DNA of 29,812 nucleotides from positions 1 through 29,812 of IMG/VR virus record IMGVR_UViG_3300043446_003016. One strand, given 5' to 3'. Shown piece by piece: positions 27,786 through 29,812 of this stretch (positions are counted from its first letter, which is position 1; each line of letters begins with the position of its first letter). The position numbers and the translations under genes are program-made. This stretch comes from a virus. The notes under the pieces are model-generated. The model was not told the DNA's origin. It saw only the letters and a list, made by a program, of their open reading frames with translations, and ran no database searches.

Positions 27786-28001
27786 TCTAACGATACAGAA
27801 GACCCAAAAGAAAAACTCAAAAAGTTCAAACCCAAAAAGAAAAAACTAGCAGTACCACAAGAATTCCTAGACAATGCAAAATCTTATGACGATAAACTTA
27901 TGTTGGTTAGACATTTGACCGAAAGAGAAAAAAATCGTGTATTGCTGGTAATCAGAGGTATGCTATCAGAAGCCGTAAAGAACAAAGGTAAAGTGAAGTG
28001 A
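27783..28001 (+). CDS. Small Lys-rich helical protein (72 aa)
   Basis: The N-terminus is Lys-rich (KEKLKKFKPKKKKLAVPQEF) and the rest helical (AKSYDDKLMLVRHLTEREKN). The charged, basic first half is consistent with nucleic-acid binding. No ribosome site is obvious, and the start codon lies in a possible hairpin. The stop overlaps the next gene (GTGA). Confidence 0.55.
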   Translation: MSNDTEDPKEKLKKFKPKKKKLAVPQEFLDNAKSYDDKLMLVRHLTEREKNRVLLVIRGMLSEAVKNKGKVK

Positions 28002-28267
28002 AACAGTTGTTGGAAATACTGCCCAAGTTGTTAGGCATGATGCCTGAACTGGTCAAGTATATCAAGTACATTCCAATACTGATGATTTTAGCTGGCATAG
28101 GTTATGTGGTATACTATGCAGCGCAACGATACAAAGATCCATATCTGTGCTATAATAATCAATTGTATGCACAAAAGTCTATAGATTCAAATGTTTATAT
28201 TTTTATTGGTGATGTTTGCGTGAGTGGAAATGAAAACGAGAATCAACCTCCTATTACAGAGAATTAA
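27998..28267 (+). CDS. Membrane-anchored small protein with extracytoplasmic Cys pair (89 aa)
   Basis: Starts with GTG overlapping the upstream stop. An amphipathic leader (KQLLEILPKLLGMMPEL) precedes one membrane helix (about 23-44), followed by a short outer domain with DPYLCYNN and GDVCVSGN, two cysteines that could pair. This small-membrane-domain-plus-Cys-pair layout recurs in several short genes here. Function unknown. Confidence 0.65.
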   Translation: MKQLLEILPKLLGMMPELVKYIKYIPILMILAGIGYVVYYAAQRYKDPYLCYNNQLYAQKSIDSNVYIFIGDVCVSGNENENQPPITEN

Positions 28268-28472
28268 TTGGGAATATGTCGTACTGTATTCCTTTTATGC
28301 CTTTTGTGTACTGGTAGCAATTACGGGTTACAATGTAGTCCGTAGCCAATTCCAGGCTGCCGAAGAGGCTTGTCAAAATCGCAACGGTATCTTGTTTCAA
28401 GAAAAGCAAGGTTCCTTTGTCTGTATCAAAAAGAAATCAATTATCAATCTAGAAACAAATAATAGCCCTTGA
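28230..28472 (+). CDS. Small membrane protein with Cys pair (80 aa)
   Basis: Overlaps the previous gene by 38 bp. A membrane helix spans about 16-36 (YVVLYSFYAFCVLVAITGY), followed by EEACQNRNGILFQEKQGSFV and CIKKK, two cysteines about 20 residues apart. The ATG 28230 has a GTGGAAA sequence upstream; the in-frame GTG at 28224 is the alternative. The -35 box of the next promoter overlaps its stop region. Function unknown. Confidence 0.6.
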   Translation: MKTRINLLLQRINWEYVVLYSFYAFCVLVAITGYNVVRSQFQAAEEACQNRNGILFQEKQGSFVCIKKKSIINLETNNSP

Positions 28473-28511
28473 CAAACCCCTGACTTTCCGCCATAATAAC
28501 ACTGTGATGAG
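28469..28511 (+). promoter_or_regulatory. Repeated promoter block B (TTGACA-17-CATAAT ... GTGATGAG)
   Basis: TTGACA (28469-28474), 17-bp spacer and CATAAT (28492-28497), predicted start at 28504. The 43-bp block matches the copy at 26036-26078, including the CTTTCCGCCATA core and the GTGATGAG at the RNA 5' end. Confidence 0.75.
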
Positions 28512-28529
28512 TTGATTTGGAGATGTCAA

Positions 28530-28709
28530 ATGTTTAAGAATCTAATGGCTGAAGTTGAATCTATTCGGATTGCACGTGGGTACAAAACCCTTGAGGCAAT
28601 TGCTTTTATTTTAGAATATGAGGACGAGTTTCCTTCTGAGGTGCGCCGTGAGTTGAAAAACTTTATGCGTGAGGGTGCTAAAATGTTTGCTCCTGTGGAG
28701 GCTGTATGA
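28530..28709 (+). CDS. Small basic helical protein (59 aa)
   Basis: MFKNLMAEVESIRIARGYKT then LEAIAFILEYEDEFPSEVRR: a short helical protein. TGGAGA is 7-8 bases before ATG 28530; an in-frame TTG at 28512 lies too near the predicted RNA start. It overlaps the next gene by 4 bp. Function unknown. Confidence 0.6.
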   Translation: MFKNLMAEVESIRIARGYKTLEAIAFILEYEDEFPSEVRRELKNFMREGAKMFAPVEAV

Positions 28710-28912
28710 TCGGTGAATCTTTTCTTGACGGTAAGCGTATCGTCGGTATGTATATGGGTGAGTATCCCGTATCGGGCACTGTGTACCTGAGTCGTGTAAA
28801 ATACGGTGGTGGTATGTCCCATCATGTTACACTTAGCCGACCAATCAAAGTATTTGGTGCGGTACGTGAGTCAATTATTCTTGATGCAAAAGAGATAGCG
28901 GGGGTTTTATAA
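28706..28912 (+). CDS. Small beta-rich protein (68 aa)
   Basis: MIGESFLDGKRIVGMYMGEY and PVSGTVYLSRVKYGGGMSHH, then VTLSRPIKVFGAVRE: short strands suggest an OB- or SH3-like small fold. No motif is recognised, but similar short beta-rich proteins occur in T4-like phages, from memory. It is linked by ATGA and TAATG overlaps to both neighbours. Confidence 0.6.
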   Translation: MIGESFLDGKRIVGMYMGEYPVSGTVYLSRVKYGGGMSHHVTLSRPIKVFGAVRESIILDAKEIAGVL

Positions 28913-29106
28913 TGTATATTGCGAAAGATTTTGGTACCGTGCGGATTGTGCATGATGGCAGTCCGTTTGATGTACTGTATGATGTAAAGGTAGAACGACT
29001 GGTCAACGGTGAGTGGAAATTCTATGACGGCTACAATAGCCTGTCCAATGACTATGCATTCTCTGAAGCAAATAAATCTGCTGCCAGAGCATTGAAATTG
29101 AATTAA
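28912..29106 (+). CDS. Small beta-rich protein (64 aa)
   Basis: MYIAKDFGTVRIVHDGSPFD, VLYDVKVERLVNGEWKFYDG and a C-terminal helix ALKLN. It looks like a paired small domain to the preceding gene, sharing strand spacing around a V-x-(R/K)-(I/V) core, though no homology is claimed. It overlaps the upstream stop (TAATG). Function unknown. Confidence 0.55.
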   Translation: MYIAKDFGTVRIVHDGSPFDVLYDVKVERLVNGEWKFYDGYNSLSNDYAFSEANKSAARALKLN

Positions 29107-29135
29107 ACCAGTCAAAAATGCTCAAAAAATGAAAT

Positions 29136-29170
29136 TTGACCACTTCTGGTACGCCGGCTTTATGCTGGCG
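29136..29170 (+). promoter_or_regulatory. Weak promoter-like site with an overlapping hairpin
   Basis: TTGACC (29136-29141) and TTTATG (29159-29164) are spaced by 17 bp, but the -10 is poor. CGCCGGC/GCTGGCG (29152-29158 with 29164-29170) forms a 7-bp stem with one wobble around TTTAT. It may be a terminator for the upstream block or a regulated promoter. Confidence 0.3.
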
Positions 29171-29178
29171 ATTTGCAT

Positions 29179-29478
29179 ATGTCTGTACCTATTTCACAAG
29201 ACACCGCTATGAATAAGAATACTCAAAAATACTGTGATGAGGTCGGCATTGATATGGCATACCTGACCAACACCAAGCAAATTGTGCTAATTGAAGAACT
29301 GGTCAAACGAGTGGCTGAACACTGCGCCCAACTATGCGGTTCACAAGCCGACAAAAAAATCATACGGGCGGCATTTGATTTGCCCGTAGAATCTAATGTA
29401 CAATATGAAGCACCACCAATCCACGGCTCAGTGACGAGCCAGTATACCCGACAATATAATTTACCAAGGAGTGAATGA
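29179..29478 (+). CDS. Hypothetical phage protein (99 aa), start uncertain
   Basis: The body is MNKNTQKYCDEVGIDMAYLT then KQIVLIEELVKRVAEHCAQL, followed by a less ordered tail. Starts at ATG 29179 and ATG 29212 are both possible; neither has a clear Shine-Dalgarno, and 29212 is where the helical core begins. It resembles the partial protein at 29658 in its AEHC and E-L-I/V segment. Function unknown. Confidence 0.55.
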   Translation: MSVPISQDTAMNKNTQKYCDEVGIDMAYLTNTKQIVLIEELVKRVAEHCAQLCGSQADKKIIRAAFDLPVESNVQYEAPPIHGSVTSQYTRQYNLPRSE

Positions 29479-29648
29479 TGGAAAATGTATTTGGACTTTT
29501 TGTTGTAATTTTTGCTTTGTTTATAGGCGGCCTTCTAGGCTACGATACTGGAAAATCTGCTGAAAGAAAAGCACTAACCGAGTGTGAAAAAACACTGCCA
29601 CGCAATGTGCAGTGTACAATCATTGGTGTGCCAGTAGATAAGAACTGA
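29478..29648 (+). CDS. Small membrane-anchored protein with Cys pair (56 aa)
   Basis: MENVFGLFVVIFALFIGGLLGYD is a signal-anchor helix. The outer part has ALTECEKTLPRNVQCTIIGV, two cysteines that could pair, an arrangement I recall from many T4-like phage small genes. AAGGAG (29466-29471) is 6 bases before ATG 29478; ATG 29475 is in frame and would be just too close. Its start overlaps the previous stop. Confidence 0.7.
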   Translation: MENVFGLFVVIFALFIGGLLGYDTGKSAERKALTECEKTLPRNVQCTIIGVPVDKN

Positions 29649-29657
29649 GTATATAAA

Positions 29658-29812
29658 ATGAATGACCGAATCCGAGAACTGGCTGAACATTGTGATTTTT
29701 ATGTGGGCAATGAACACTACAAAGAATCATATGAAGAAAAGCAACGACTATGGACAGAAAAGTTCGCCGAGTTGATTGTCAATGAATGCTTAGGTATATG
29801 TGAAGAACTAGG
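29658..29812 (+). CDS. Partial phage protein, N-terminal part only (at least 51 aa)
   Basis: Runs off the end of the window. MNDRIRELAEHCDFYVGNEH and then FAELIVNECLGICEEL match a recurrent phage family that opens MNDRIRELA and has a FA-E-L-I/V-V-x-E-C helix, usually about 60-90 aa and of unknown function. The upstream TATATAAAATG has no good ribosome site. Related in style to the protein at 29179. Confidence 0.7.
   Translation, partial: MNDRIRELAEHCDFYVGNEHYKESYEEKQRLWTEKFAELIVNECLGICEEL

Overview
The window is a single block of tail-to-head packed genes, all on the + strand, with ATGA/TGATG/GTGA stop-start overlaps, many very short genes, a gp61-type primase, ThyX, class I ribonucleotide reductase, a lysis cassette and modular virion proteins. 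It reads as part of the genome of a T4-like (tevenvirus-type, large myovirus) bacteriophage. The bases are visibly AT-rich. A two-gene spanin pair, an outer-membrane porin and an LPS-sugar isomerase all need a Gram-negative host. The phosphate genes and the resemblance of many small proteins to aquatic T4-like phages suggest a planktonic, phosphate-limited proteobacterium. That host inference is mine and is not proven by the sequence.

Layout. 1-5975: virion-type genes, including two mosaic proteins (1457-3972) made of recurring VEQLDE-linked modules, one carrying a HicA-like domain, plus fibre-like proteins. 5962-8842: lysis region with i-spanin and o-spanin, GH19 endolysin, small lipoprotein, holin candidates and an XhlA-like protein. 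8878-15522: DNA precursor and replication block with primase, ThyX, NrdA, BPL_N/GATase-like protein, thioredoxin and NrdB, interleaved with small genes. 15636-19766: host-takeover cassette with PstS, phosphate-selective porin O/P, a PlcP/LpxH-like metallophosphoesterase and a GT2 glycosyltransferase. 19801-25514: accessory genes including a secreted thermonuclease, GIY-YIG-like nuclease, GmhA, a D,D-carboxypeptidase and a 2OG-Fe(II) oxygenase. 25515-25589: tRNA-Arg(UCU). 25609-29812: small early-type genes of unknown function driven by several strong sigma70-like promoters.

How it works together. The most striking unit is 15636-19766. A porin that could admit phosphate through the outer membrane and a PstS that could feed the host PstCAB transporter are followed by a homologue of the phosphate-starvation phospholipase C PlcP and a glycosyltransferase. 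Together they could raise phosphate import and also recycle phosphate from host phospholipids while substituting glycolipids. Nucleotide genes (nrdA, nrdB, thioredoxin, thyX) would turn that supply into DNA.

Regulation is partly readable. There are T4-late-like octamers (CATAAATA, TCTAAATA, AATAAATA) and sigma70 promoters with 17-18 bp spacers, two of them inside a repeated 43-bp block. An 18-bp near-palindrome lies upstream of pstS. A 13-bp hairpin encloses the ribosome-binding site and start codon at 19801 and sits just behind a late-like promoter, as in T4 genes whose translation is blocked on early transcripts. At three genes (5742, 8878, 22891) the predicted transcription start falls exactly on the ATG, suggesting leaderless mRNAs.
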